Source of the DNA: Nitrososphaerales archaeon TH526
GTDB taxonomy: Archaea > Thermoproteota > Nitrososphaeria > Nitrososphaerales > Nitrososphaeraceae
Direction of reading: 5' to 3'
NCBI GenBank assembly: GCA_014523665.1
Contig: JAATVR010000307.1
Span: 1-19,370 of the forward strand
Length of the DNA: 19,370 nt
In this document: piece by piece, positions 7,111-14,036 of the stretch
Position numbering within the stretch: the stretch's first letter is position 1
Layout of the letters: every line of letters begins with the position of its first letter
Notes under the pieces: generated by a model
Database searches by the model: none
What the model was told of the DNA's origin: nothing
Seen by the model: the letters and a program-made list of their open reading frames with translations, nothing else
Program-made: the position numbers and the translations under genes

Positions 7111-7369
7111 TCAGCTACGTGCTTATTCATGCCATCTTTCAAAACTCGATATTTGAAATATCATCAGGCGTTTTGCATTCGATCCTATGACTATTAGTCA
7201 GAGACAGCTATGAGGAAGACACCTCGCAATTATTCCATTCAATTAACCTTCAATATGGAGGGCTTGGGTACTTCTGTCACCAATACCCCAAGCAACTTCT
7301 GCTTGAACTTCCATTAGCAAGGGATATATTTCTAATTTCGAATTCTGAAATATGAAATGGATCGTGGTT
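7111..7369. other. Convergent bioD/bioF spacer with a hairpin
   Basis: No supported gene. A hairpin is formed by GCTTGGGTA (7262-7270) and TACCCCAAGC (7284-7293), nine or ten pairs with one unpaired base and a 13-nt loop. It has no following T-run on either strand, so it is not a clear terminator. A 35-codon frame at 7210-7317 runs through it and is not convincing. Confidence 0.4.
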
Positions 7370-8569
7370 CTAGATCAATTTCAATCTGGCGGCAGCGTAC
7401 CTAATTGCATCCACGGCATTTAATATATTAGACTGTGTGTGTAAAGCTGAAACGCTAATTCTAATCCTTGAACAACCCTTCTTGACCGTAGGAAACCTTA
7501 TGGGCTGTATTAGAATGCCTTTTCTTAACAATAGTCTAGAAAACCTTACAGCATTTTTCTCAGATCCGATCAAGATTGGGATGATATGAGTTCGAGGCTG
7601 ATCACCGACAAGTCCCATCTTGCAGAGCTCCCTGCCGAAAAATTCTATATTTTTGAACAATTTGTTTTGTAAGTAACCCCTTTGCGCAATCTTCATAGCT
7701 GTCATTGCTGACACACAGAGGTGGCTAGGAATGGACGACGTATAAATAAACTGTCTAGATCTGTTTATCAAGAGTTCTCGCATTCGTCTAGAAGTAGCAA
7801 CATATCCCCCAAAGCAACCCAGCGCTTTGCTCAAGCTACTAATGTGAAAATCGACCTTCGAATTGACACCGAAATAAGAGGGAACTCCTGAAAAGGAACG
7901 ATCTTTTATACCTCTGAAGATGAAGTCACCATGCGCATCGTCCACTATCAACAGTGCATCATGTGATTGACAGATATCACATATTATCTTTAGATTTGCA
8001 AAGTCTCCATCCATACTAAATACCCCCTCGGTAATCACCATCTTTCTGGCAGCCCCACGGACTCGTTCAATTTTTTGTTCAAGATCGTGAACGTCATTGT
8101 GTTTAAATATCCTGATTTCAGCATCACTCAATCGACATCCATCTATAATACTCGAGTGGTTAAGTGCATCACTAAATATGACGCAATTCTTACCACTTAA
8201 AGCGGTGATCGTACCAATGTTTGCCATGTAACCCGTAGGAAACACCAACGCGGTTTGTGTCTTGCGATGAACAGCTAGCATATCCTCAAGACGTTCCAAT
8301 TCAGGTGTATTGCCTGTGATAAGCCTTGAGCTGCAGGGAGAAATCTGCCTTAAGGATTTCTTGGTGGTTTGCACTACTTGCTTTTGGGTTGAGATACCCA
8401 GATAATCATTTGAACAAAAGTTCAAAATGTTATCTTGACGGTTATGTCGAATTCTAGCTGATCCCTGCACACAATTGTCTATATTTAATCTTCGATATAG
8501 ATCACAAGATCTTAAATAATCAAGCTCTTTCTTCACGAAATGATAATAGCTACGCTGGATTGATACCAA
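7370..8569 (-). CDS. bioF: 8-amino-7-oxononanoate synthase (KAPA synthase)
   Basis: This 399-aa PLP enzyme of the alpha-oxoamine synthase family joins a pimeloyl thioester and L-alanine with loss of CO2 to make KAPA. It has the N-terminal substrate loop NFCSNDYLG (50-58), GNTPELERLE (86-95), PTGYMAN (111-117), SDALNHSSIIDGCR (133-146), EGVFSMDGD (181-189), the PLP-ring Asp in VDDAHGD (209-215) and the Schiff-base Lys248 in SSLSKALG. The longest frame starts with TTG at 8569, overlapping the end of bioB by 20 bases. GTG at 8536 would start just after the bioB stop and is a realistic alternative. Either way it is co-transcribed with bioB. CoA or ACP as the acyl carrier cannot be told, since no pimeloyl-forming gene is nearby. 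Confidence 0.94.
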   Translation of the reverse strand: MVSIQRSYYHFVKKELDYLRSCDLYRRLNIDNCVQGSARIRHNRQDNILNFCSNDYLGISTQKQVVQTTKKSLRQISPCSSRLITGNTPELERLEDMLAVHRKTQTALVFPTGYMANIGTITALSGKNCVIFSDALNHSSIIDGCRLSDAEIRIFKHNDVHDLEQKIERVRGAARKMVITEGVFSMDGDFANLKIICDICQSHDALLIVDDAHGDFIFRGIKDRSFSGVPSYFGVNSKVDFHISSLSKALGCFGGYVATSRRMRELLINRSRQFIYTSSIPSHLCVSAMTAMKIAQRGYLQNKLFKNIEFFGRELCKMGLVGDQPRTHIIPILIGSEKNAVRFSRLLLRKGILIQPIRFPTVKKGCSRIRISVSALHTQSNILNAVDAIRYAAARLKLI

Positions 8570-9527
8570 TATCCCGAATCATTTCAAGGTCCCTGCCTGG
8601 ATCGTTACCATTTGTAGTTAAATATCCACCAGTGATTATACCATTCGCTCCAGCCTTTAATGCCATATTGTCATTGTCTTTAAAATATACTTCTCTCCCA
8701 GCAGCAACCTTGATAATTGGAGTTGGCATTAAGAATCTCCATACGGCGATTGTTTTGATTGCATCGATTGGGCTAACACCATGAAGGTTTTCAAAAGGAG
8801 TTCCGGGCTTAGGTATTAGAATGTTTATTGGCACCTCGTCGGGTAATAAATCCCTAATAGAATATGCAAGTTCTAATCTCTGTAAAGAATTTTCGCCCAT
8901 ACCTATAATCCCTCCACAACAGAGTTCTAGCCCGGCTTCTTTAACTATGCGGGCGGTATTCACCCTATCTGAAAAATCGTGAGTTGTACAAATTTGAGAA
9001 AAATAGGTTTCAGATGTTTCTAGATTGTGATTATATCTCTTTACTCCAATCATTTTCAAACGTTCAGCCCGTTCCTTAGTCATGAAACCCAAAGAAACAT
9101 TTACATCAATCTCTAAATACTTCTTTATATGTTCTATTATATCACATATATGATTAAAATCGCTATCAGGTGGTGATTTGTACGCACACACCAAACAAAA
9201 GCTATTTGCGCCTGAAGCCTTGGCTGTTTGGGCCCGACCTAGTATCGTTTCCTTTGAAAGTAATGGATATTTGTTAATTTTGCTTTCATAAAAGGATGAT
9301 TGAGCACAGAAAGAACAGTCCTCCGGACAGCTCCCCGATTTCGCATTAAGCAGCATTTCCACGTCTATCAGGCCCTCACTAAATCTTTGAGCTATTCTAT
9401 TAGCAGATTCGGCTAAAATTTGAACGTCAGTAGTATTGAGAAGTCGCTGAGCTTCTGGAAGTCTTATTTCAACACCTGAATTGACCTTACCCTCCATCTC
9501 AGCTATGAACTCAACATCGTCCATCAT
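8550..9527 (-). CDS. bioB: Biotin synthase, radical SAM, with altered auxiliary-cluster cysteines
   Basis: This 325-aa enzyme inserts sulfur into dethiobiotin by radical SAM chemistry. The SAM cluster motif is CPEDCSFC (Cys67, 71, 74). YNHNLETS (165-172) and GGIIGMGE (205-212) are typical of BioB. The auxiliary cluster of E. coli BioB uses Cys97, Cys128, Cys188 and Arg260. By motif alignment these correspond here to Cys111 (FCLVC), Asn143 (VNVSLG), Cys203 (ELCCGG) and Arg278 (AAGRE). One Cys ligand is therefore replaced by Asn, while new cysteines appear at 114 and 204. The start is ATG 9527 or 9524. A minus-strand TTATATGA at 9550-9557 is centred 26 bp upstream, which supports a leaderless bioB-bioF transcript. 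Confidence 0.95.
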   Translation of the reverse strand: MMDDVEFIAEMEGKVNSGVEIRLPEAQRLLNTTDVQILAESANRIAQRFSEGLIDVEMLLNAKSGSCPEDCSFCAQSSFYESKINKYPLLSKETILGRAQTAKASGANSFCLVCAYKSPPDSDFNHICDIIEHIKKYLEIDVNVSLGFMTKERAERLKMIGVKRYNHNLETSETYFSQICTTHDFSDRVNTARIVKEAGLELCCGGIIGMGENSLQRLELAYSIRDLLPDEVPINILIPKPGTPFENLHGVSPIDAIKTIAVWRFLMPTPIIKVAAGREVYFKDNDNMALKAGANGIITGGYLTTNGNDPGRDLEMIRDIGINPA

Positions 9528-9630
9528 CGATCTATTGAAGAATATTGAATCATATAATTAACTTTCGGATTCATTTGCACATTATAATAACTTTCAGAAT
9601 ACGATTTTTGAAATATTTTTATAATTTTCT
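9528..9630. promoter_or_regulatory. bioB promoter region with a direct repeat
   Basis: The minus-strand TATA-like TTATATGA (9550-9557) lies at -26 from the bioB ATG. A direct repeat with core TAACTTTC lies at 9559-9566 and 9588-9595, preceded by ATAAT in both copies and spaced 29 bp apart, close to three helical turns. For the divergent gene, TTATAAT at 9619-9625 is a TATA candidate, but it is very close to the ATG at 9631. Confidence 0.45.
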
Positions 9631-9969
9631 ATGTTAGAGGATGCATTGAATGAAATTACTCTGAATATTGAACTCTCGGAAAAAGAATGCGCTGAAATAT
9701 CTACATATCTCAAATCGCTGCCAGGCCCCGTGTTATTGTTTGGGTTAAGATTTGCATACAAAAGATTCATGGCTGTTTCTGGAGGTTACTTGTTCCCCGG
9801 GAGAAAGAGTATCGTTAAGAGGGAAACCCACATGATAACCAAACTCCAGGCTAGACGTCGGCTTAAAAGTTGGAAATCGATGATACGAATATACCGAGAG
9901 AAAGGGTACAGTTACCCGACAATTTCCAGGATAAAGAAACAGTTAACCAAGATAATCGAAGACAACTGA
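9631..9969 (+). CDS. Hypothetical basic protein
   Basis: I do not recognise this 112-aa protein. The N-terminal third is acidic and helical (LSEKECAEISTYLKSLPG, about 15-32), the middle has VLLFGLRFAYKRFM (34-47), too short and charged for a membrane span, and the last 50 residues are strongly basic (LQARRRLKSWKSMIRIYREKGY) with a helix-turn-helix-like end (YSYPTISRIKKQLTKII). Nucleic-acid binding is possible. The gene is divergent from bioB and convergent with the AsnB-like gene. The start is uncertain: a TATA-like box lies only about 9 bp upstream of the ATG, so TTG at 9646 could be the real start of a leaderless transcript. Confidence 0.6.
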   Translation: MLEDALNEITLNIELSEKECAEISTYLKSLPGPVLLFGLRFAYKRFMAVSGGYLFPGRKSIVKRETHMITKLQARRRLKSWKSMIRIYREKGYSYPTISRIKKQLTKIIEDN

Positions 9970-10050
9970 GTAATGATTTCGTCTCTAGTTGTTGACGACG
10001 CCTACAATCCTCTCACTAGTAAATGCTCGTATTTTGAACAAGCGCTCTCG

Positions 10051-11085
10051 CTATTTCACAGGGAATTGCCCACAAAGTTGACAGTAATTTGATAGAAATG
10101 ACACGCAATTTCCACAGCCCGAACAGGTCAATTCTGGACAGTCGCACCTCACTTTGAGGGAAAAATTTCGAATAAAGCTTCGAAAGTAGGATAAATGTTC
10201 TTTGCTTCTAATAACTACACCTTTGCTCTTAGCTATGCGTGCCTCCTCTGCAAATGAAAGATCAGTGTAGTTATTACCAAGGATTTCTCTAATTTTCGTA
10301 ATACCAGCCCCCTCTTCTTGGGCCTGTTTTGTTCTCCAACAAATCTCTTCCCCTAGTTCATTTCGATAACAGCGCCGCAACACCATTTTGCCCCAGACCC
10401 TGTTTCTATAAAATGCAACCAGGTCTGAAATTGGAATCAATTCGGCAATACCAACTACTTTTCCATTAAGAAACGGCGAGATAATCTTCACGTTTAGAGT
10501 CTCCCCTAGGCTAAACGTTGGGAAAGTCATTATTGTTCTTAAGCGGGATATTTCACTCTCAAGTCGTGATGGATTATCTTTAAATCTCGTAAGAAAATTG
10601 TAACCACCAAATATTTCGTCTCCACCATCACCAGTATAGACACATTTAATTCCATTGGAATTAGCTACCTCCAAAGCTGCATAAGGAACAACAGAGTTCC
10701 TAATTGTTATTGGGTCAAAGGTTTTTAATGCAATAATGACTTTGTCGATTAATCCTAACACTTCTTGAGTTGAGAGGATTTTTACAATCCTCTTTCTAAC
10801 ATATTTGAGAGCAGCAGCATCGGCATATTTCAAGTCAGATACTTCAGAGCCAAATCCAATAGTAATGGAATACTCAGGCTTACGAATAGCAGTTATTATA
10901 CTGCTATCTAGTCCACCTGAAAGCAGGACGGTATCGCATACTTCGTCCCAAACTGCAGAGCGAATGCAATCCTTTAACTTCCTGCATATCTCATCCTTCA
11001 ATTGCAAAAGAATAGGATGACTTGTCTCTATATCACTTATTCGAAATTGGTGTTGATAATTTACTCCTTTGAGGGATAGGTGCAA
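10051..11085 (-). CDS. Stand-alone asparagine-synthetase-type ATP-dependent amidotransferase domain with Cys-rich tail
   Basis: This 344-aa protein corresponds to the C-terminal synthetase half of AsnB, which adenylates a carboxylate for attack by an amine. The PP-loop LLSGGLDSS is at 54-62, the second signature YTGDGGDEIFGGY at 150-162, and the late KQAQEEGAG motif at 253-261. There is no N-terminal glutaminase domain, so it must use ammonia, another amine donor or a partner. The last 35 residues carry seven cysteines (314, 316, 321, 324, 327, 335, 338), enough for a zinc ribbon plus more, or an Fe-S site; AsnB itself has no such tail. The only usable start is TTG at 11085, because the codon before it is a stop. 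An ATG at 11089 is in another frame and stops after 18 codons. It follows the wHTH gene by 8 nt, so they form an operon. Confidence 0.82.
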   Translation of the reverse strand: MHLSLKGVNYQHQFRISDIETSHPILLQLKDEICRKLKDCIRSAVWDEVCDTVLLSGGLDSSIITAIRKPEYSITIGFGSEVSDLKYADAAALKYVRKRIVKILSTQEVLGLIDKVIIALKTFDPITIRNSVVPYAALEVANSNGIKCVYTGDGGDEIFGGYNFLTRFKDNPSRLESEISRLRTIMTFPTFSLGETLNVKIISPFLNGKVVGIAELIPISDLVAFYRNRVWGKMVLRRCYRNELGEEICWRTKQAQEEGAGITKIREILGNNYTDLSFAEEARIAKSKGVVIRSKEHLSYFRSFIRNFSLKVRCDCPELTCSGCGNCVSFLSNYCQLCGQFPVK

Positions 11086-11093
11086 TCATTTGA

Positions 11094-11417
11094 CTAGGTC
11101 ACATTGCTATAAACATGATCTCGAGATTTGGGAGAATCATGCTCGTGTTCGAAATCTATAATTTCGGGAACGGAGGGAAGCATTGACACCATCTGCTCAT
11201 ATTTTCTGAGATAGAAGACACCTGATTCGGTCGTCCTGTACAGTCCAGTTGTGTCAGAATATTCAATCAGCCCCTTTTCTATTCCAACGGCCAGATATCG
11301 TATTAGCTGTGAATGTGAAATTGCAGCATTGTTCATTATACTTGTCTTATATTCCCAGCTGCTATTTGCAGAGCGGAGTATTGACGCCATAACTTCAATA
11401 TCTGAGCGGTTCTTCAT
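11094..11417 (-). CDS. Winged helix-turn-helix regulator (HTH_45-like)
   Basis: This 107-aa DNA-binding protein resembles the small wHTH regulators abundant in Nitrososphaerota. The N-terminal helix SDIEVMASILRSANS (5-19) is followed by KTSIMNNAAISHSQLIRYLAVGIEKGLI (24-51), which is the helix-turn-helix, and a wing (IEYSDTTGLYRTTESG, 51-66). FYLRKYEQMVSML ends the domain. The acidic, His-rich tail (about 85-107) is probably flexible. It is the first gene of a two-gene operon with the AsnB-like protein. Because the biotin ligase here has no DNA-binding domain, this regulator is one possible but untested candidate for control of the neighbouring bio genes; control of its own operon is at least as likely. 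Confidence 0.82.
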   Translation of the reverse strand: MKNRSDIEVMASILRSANSSWEYKTSIMNNAAISHSQLIRYLAVGIEKGLIEYSDTTGLYRTTESGVFYLRKYEQMVSMLPSVPEIIDFEHEHDSPKSRDHVYSNVT

Positions 11418-11626
11418 AGGTAGCCGATTCCTGAATTGACGTATGAGAATAAAAAATGCTTTGACAAATTATAACGACAATATGTTTGGATATTTCTTAC
11501 GCTTTTTTACTTCAGCCACCTCATCAAGCTGTCGAGTTTGGTGAACATTCCGAAAATGGGATATAGCAACAGCTTTTCAGCTTCAATTATCCTACCATCT
11601 AAATTGTTAAGGAATGATAAATACAA

Positions 11627-11634
11627 TTTATATG
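11627..11634 (+). promoter_or_regulatory. TATA box of threonine synthase
   Basis: TTTATATG is centred 26 bp before the ATG at 11657, the exact position expected for an archaeal leaderless transcript. The divergent 239-bp spacer (11418-11656) also has to hold the wHTH promoter, for which the minus-strand T-rich run around 11448-11460 is the best candidate. Confidence 0.55.
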
Positions 11635-11656
11635 AACTGTAGATGATTCCAAATTT

Positions 11657-12994
11657 ATGAAAGAGAATGCTATAAAAAAATGCATTAACCCAAAATGTGG
11701 AAAAACTTTCAATATCATAAGCGAAGCCTATTCATGTTCATGCAATTCATTGTTAGATGTTATTTACCTTGACAAACCGGAAAAGGAACTAATAGAAATA
11801 TTCTATTCACGGAGGAATCATGGTGGAAACATATACAATGAAAGCGGGGTATGGCGTTTTCGCGATCTGATTAACTTTCTCGGAATTGACACAGAAGACT
11901 TGAATGAGTGCGCAAAAATACTTGTATCTCTCGACGGAGCAGAAGGAAGACTCTCAAAACCATACAGGATGAGCAAAGTTGCAGACTACGTCGGTTTGAA
12001 ACAGGACTGCCTCTTGCTACAGCCAGAAGGATACAATCCAAGCGGATCATTTAAGGACAATGGCATGTCGACAGCAATAACGCATGCGAAAGCTACAGGC
12101 GTGCACAAGATTATCTGCGCATCTACCGGAAATACTTCAGCCTCGGCAGCCATGTATGCTGCTAACGAAAATATGAGATGTGAAGTTTATATTCCAAAGG
12201 GAGAAATAGCTGCCGGAAAATTAGGGCAGGCTTTCCAATTTGGTGCTCAAGTAATTCAGGTGAATGGAAACTTTGATGATGCTCTTAACCAATCGCTGGC
12301 AAAGGTAAATCTCCAGAATGGATACACAGTGAATTCTGTGAATCCCTTTAGATTGGAAGGACAAAAAACAATAGTATATAGGATCTTAGAGAACCTTGAC
12401 TGGAACCCTCCTGACTGGCTTGTCTATCCAGGTGGAGCATTAGGAAATACTGCTAGTTGTGGAAAGTGCCTAATGGAGTTGTATGATTGGGGGTGGATTA
12501 AGAAAGTTCCTCGGTTAGTCATTGTGAACTCAACAGGTGCAAATACGTTCTATGAACTAGTGAATGGTGAATTTGAAGGTCAAAAACTTGTCTGGAATGG
12601 TGGAAATTTCAATACTAATCTGTTGGACAGATACTATGATTTCAAGGACAGTAACGCGATATTGCCCAAGACGAGAGCTACCGCAATACAAATTGGAAAA
12701 CCTGCAAATATCGCAAAAGCGCTTCGAGCTATAGAATTTACAGATGGAATAGTAGCCCAAGTGGATGACGGGGAGATGAGTCATGGCATGGCAGTAGTTG
12801 GTTTGAATGGATTTGACTGTGAAATGGCATCTGGTGCAGTCCCTGCAGGCATCAAAGTATTAAGAGAACGAGAGGTGATAAAAAATGACGATATTGTCGT
12901 AGGGGTGCTAACCGGTAGACAGAAGGACCCAGCGTTGGCCGTAGAGTATCACACAGACCCAAAAAATATATTCTCGAGGCCTCCAATTGTTTGA
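11657..12994 (+). CDS. thrC: Threonine synthase
   Basis: This 445-aa fold-type II PLP enzyme converts O-phosphohomoserine to threonine and phosphate. It has an N-terminal zinc ribbon (Cys9, Cys14, Cys27, Cys29), the PLP lysine Lys133 in PSGSFKDNGM, the substrate and phosphate loop ASTGNTSASAA (155-165), NSVNPFRLEGQKT (about 225-237), the glycine loop YPGGALGNTA and the closing GVLTGRQKDP. The 445-aa length and the zinc ribbon are typical of archaeal threonine synthases. It is monocistronic from its own promoter and converges with the prenyltransferase, 22 bp apart. Confidence 0.93.
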   Translation: MKENAIKKCINPKCGKTFNIISEAYSCSCNSLLDVIYLDKPEKELIEIFYSRRNHGGNIYNESGVWRFRDLINFLGIDTEDLNECAKILVSLDGAEGRLSKPYRMSKVADYVGLKQDCLLLQPEGYNPSGSFKDNGMSTAITHAKATGVHKIICASTGNTSASAAMYAANENMRCEVYIPKGEIAAGKLGQAFQFGAQVIQVNGNFDDALNQSLAKVNLQNGYTVNSVNPFRLEGQKTIVYRILENLDWNPPDWLVYPGGALGNTASCGKCLMELYDWGWIKKVPRLVIVNSTGANTFYELVNGEFEGQKLVWNGGNFNTNLLDRYYDFKDSNAILPKTRATAIQIGKPANIAKALRAIEFTDGIVAQVDDGEMSHGMAVVGLNGFDCEMASGAVPAGIKVLREREVIKNDDIVVGVLTGRQKDPALAVEYHTDPKNIFSRPPIV

Positions 12995-13016
12995 ACCAGC
13001 CATGTGGAGCCAACTC

Positions 13017-13937
13017 TCACAAGTTTATGAGGTTTGAGATCGGCTGAGCAGCTACTAGATAGCTAATGACCATCATTGCCCCAGTAATCCGAGCAAGAAC
13101 CAGAGTCGATCCCATAGTATCCAACAACCCCTCAGGAGTTGACTTCTTCATTCCTTTTATTGCTTTAAATAAGTAGGGAATTGAAATGAAGCAAATTAAT
13201 GAGTAGATCACAATCAGATTTAATATAATCCCTAGAATGATCAACACATACGGTGAAACAAGAAGAACAGGATACAATTTTAGTGCCCGCACTTTACCAA
13301 GGCTAATTGCAAGTGTTTTTCTTCCTCTTAATTTATCTGCATCAAAGTCTGGGATAGATGTAACGAACAAGACACAGCCTGAAAGTAATCCCAATATTAT
13401 CCCGTTATATAGAGGAATAAATTCAAGTGAATTTGTCAGGACGTAATATGTACCAAACACGATAAGAGCGCCTTTAATGGCAACAAAAGTTTCGCCAAGT
13501 CCATGGTAAACTAATCTATTTGAATAGGTGTAAACTGAAAAGACAGCTATTCCTAGAATTACCCCCACTATTGGACCTCTCAAAACAATGAAATAAATCC
13601 CTATAAGAGATCCCATAACGAGGAACAATAAGCCAACAACGTAAACGTGCTTCGCTTTAAGAAGACCACTGGGCAATACTCCTGTACCCCCGCTAAATTT
13701 TGTTCGTTTTGTGATTTTATCTATCCCTTTTACGTAGTCCCAATAATCATTCAATAAGTCAATGCTAATATGTAAAAACACTACGCCTGCAAGGATAAGT
13801 ATAGTAAACGAGATGTTAATTTGAGTAGTCTCATAATAAACTATTGATACCCCTAGAAGAACTGCGATAACCGATGATAATACAAACCTTAACCTTAGTA
13901 CCCTTGACCAAGCATAAAATGGATTTCTAAGTTCCAT
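13017..13937 (-). CDS. UbiA-family prenyltransferase, MenA-like (1,4-dihydroxy-2-naphthoate polyprenyltransferase type)
   Basis: This polytopic membrane protein has about eight or nine hydrophobic helices. Both Asp-rich motifs of UbiA enzymes are present: NDYWDYVKGID (79-89 of the longest frame) and DFDADKLRGRKT (213-224). They bind Mg-prenyl diphosphate at the membrane face. NDYWDY..G.D and SGGTGVLPSG are typical of MenA, which attaches the isoprenoid tail in menaquinone synthesis. I have placed the start at ATG 13937. The longest frame begins with GTG at 13985, but its extra 16 residues are polar and untypical, while TTTATATT on the minus strand (13987-13994) is a good TATA box with a start site near 13964, and GGTGAT lies upstream of the ATG. 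A different aromatic acceptor is possible, and no other menaquinone gene is seen. Confidence 0.87.
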   Translation of the reverse strand: MELRNPFYAWSRVLRLRFVLSSVIAVLLGVSIVYYETTQINISFTILILAGVVFLHISIDLLNDYWDYVKGIDKITKRTKFSGGTGVLPSGLLKAKHVYVVGLLFLVMGSLIGIYFIVLRGPIVGVILGIAVFSVYTYSNRLVYHGLGETFVAIKGALIVFGTYYVLTNSLEFIPLYNGIILGLLSGCVLFVTSIPDFDADKLRGRKTLAISLGKVRALKLYPVLLVSPYVLIILGIILNLIVIYSLICFISIPYLFKAIKGMKKSTPEGLLDTMGSTLVLARITGAMMVISYLVAAQPISNLINL

Positions 13938-13994
13938 CTCTTTAATATTATCACCAAGCCCTTCATTCTTATCGCTAGCTCTCACAAATATAAA

Positions 13995-14016
13995 ATAGTG
14001 ATCTCAATATCACTAT
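13995..14016. promoter_or_regulatory. Inverted repeat in the prenyltransferase/biotin-ligase divergent promoter
   Basis: Perfect 8-bp arms ATAGTGAT (13995-14002) and ATCACTAT (14009-14016) flank a 6-bp spacer. The left arm belongs to a 22-bp element (minus strand, 14003-13982) shared with the bioA-bioD promoter. The dyad sits between the prenyltransferase TATA box (minus, 13987-13994) and the ligase promoter (TATAATT near 14014-14020), where a bound repressor would block both. Confidence 0.6.
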
Positions 14017-14036
14017 AATTACGAGTATAGACATCC

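Noticed and set aside
7210..7317. 35-codon frame in the bioD/bioF spacer
   Set aside because: No promoter, no family resemblance, and the region is better explained by a hairpin.
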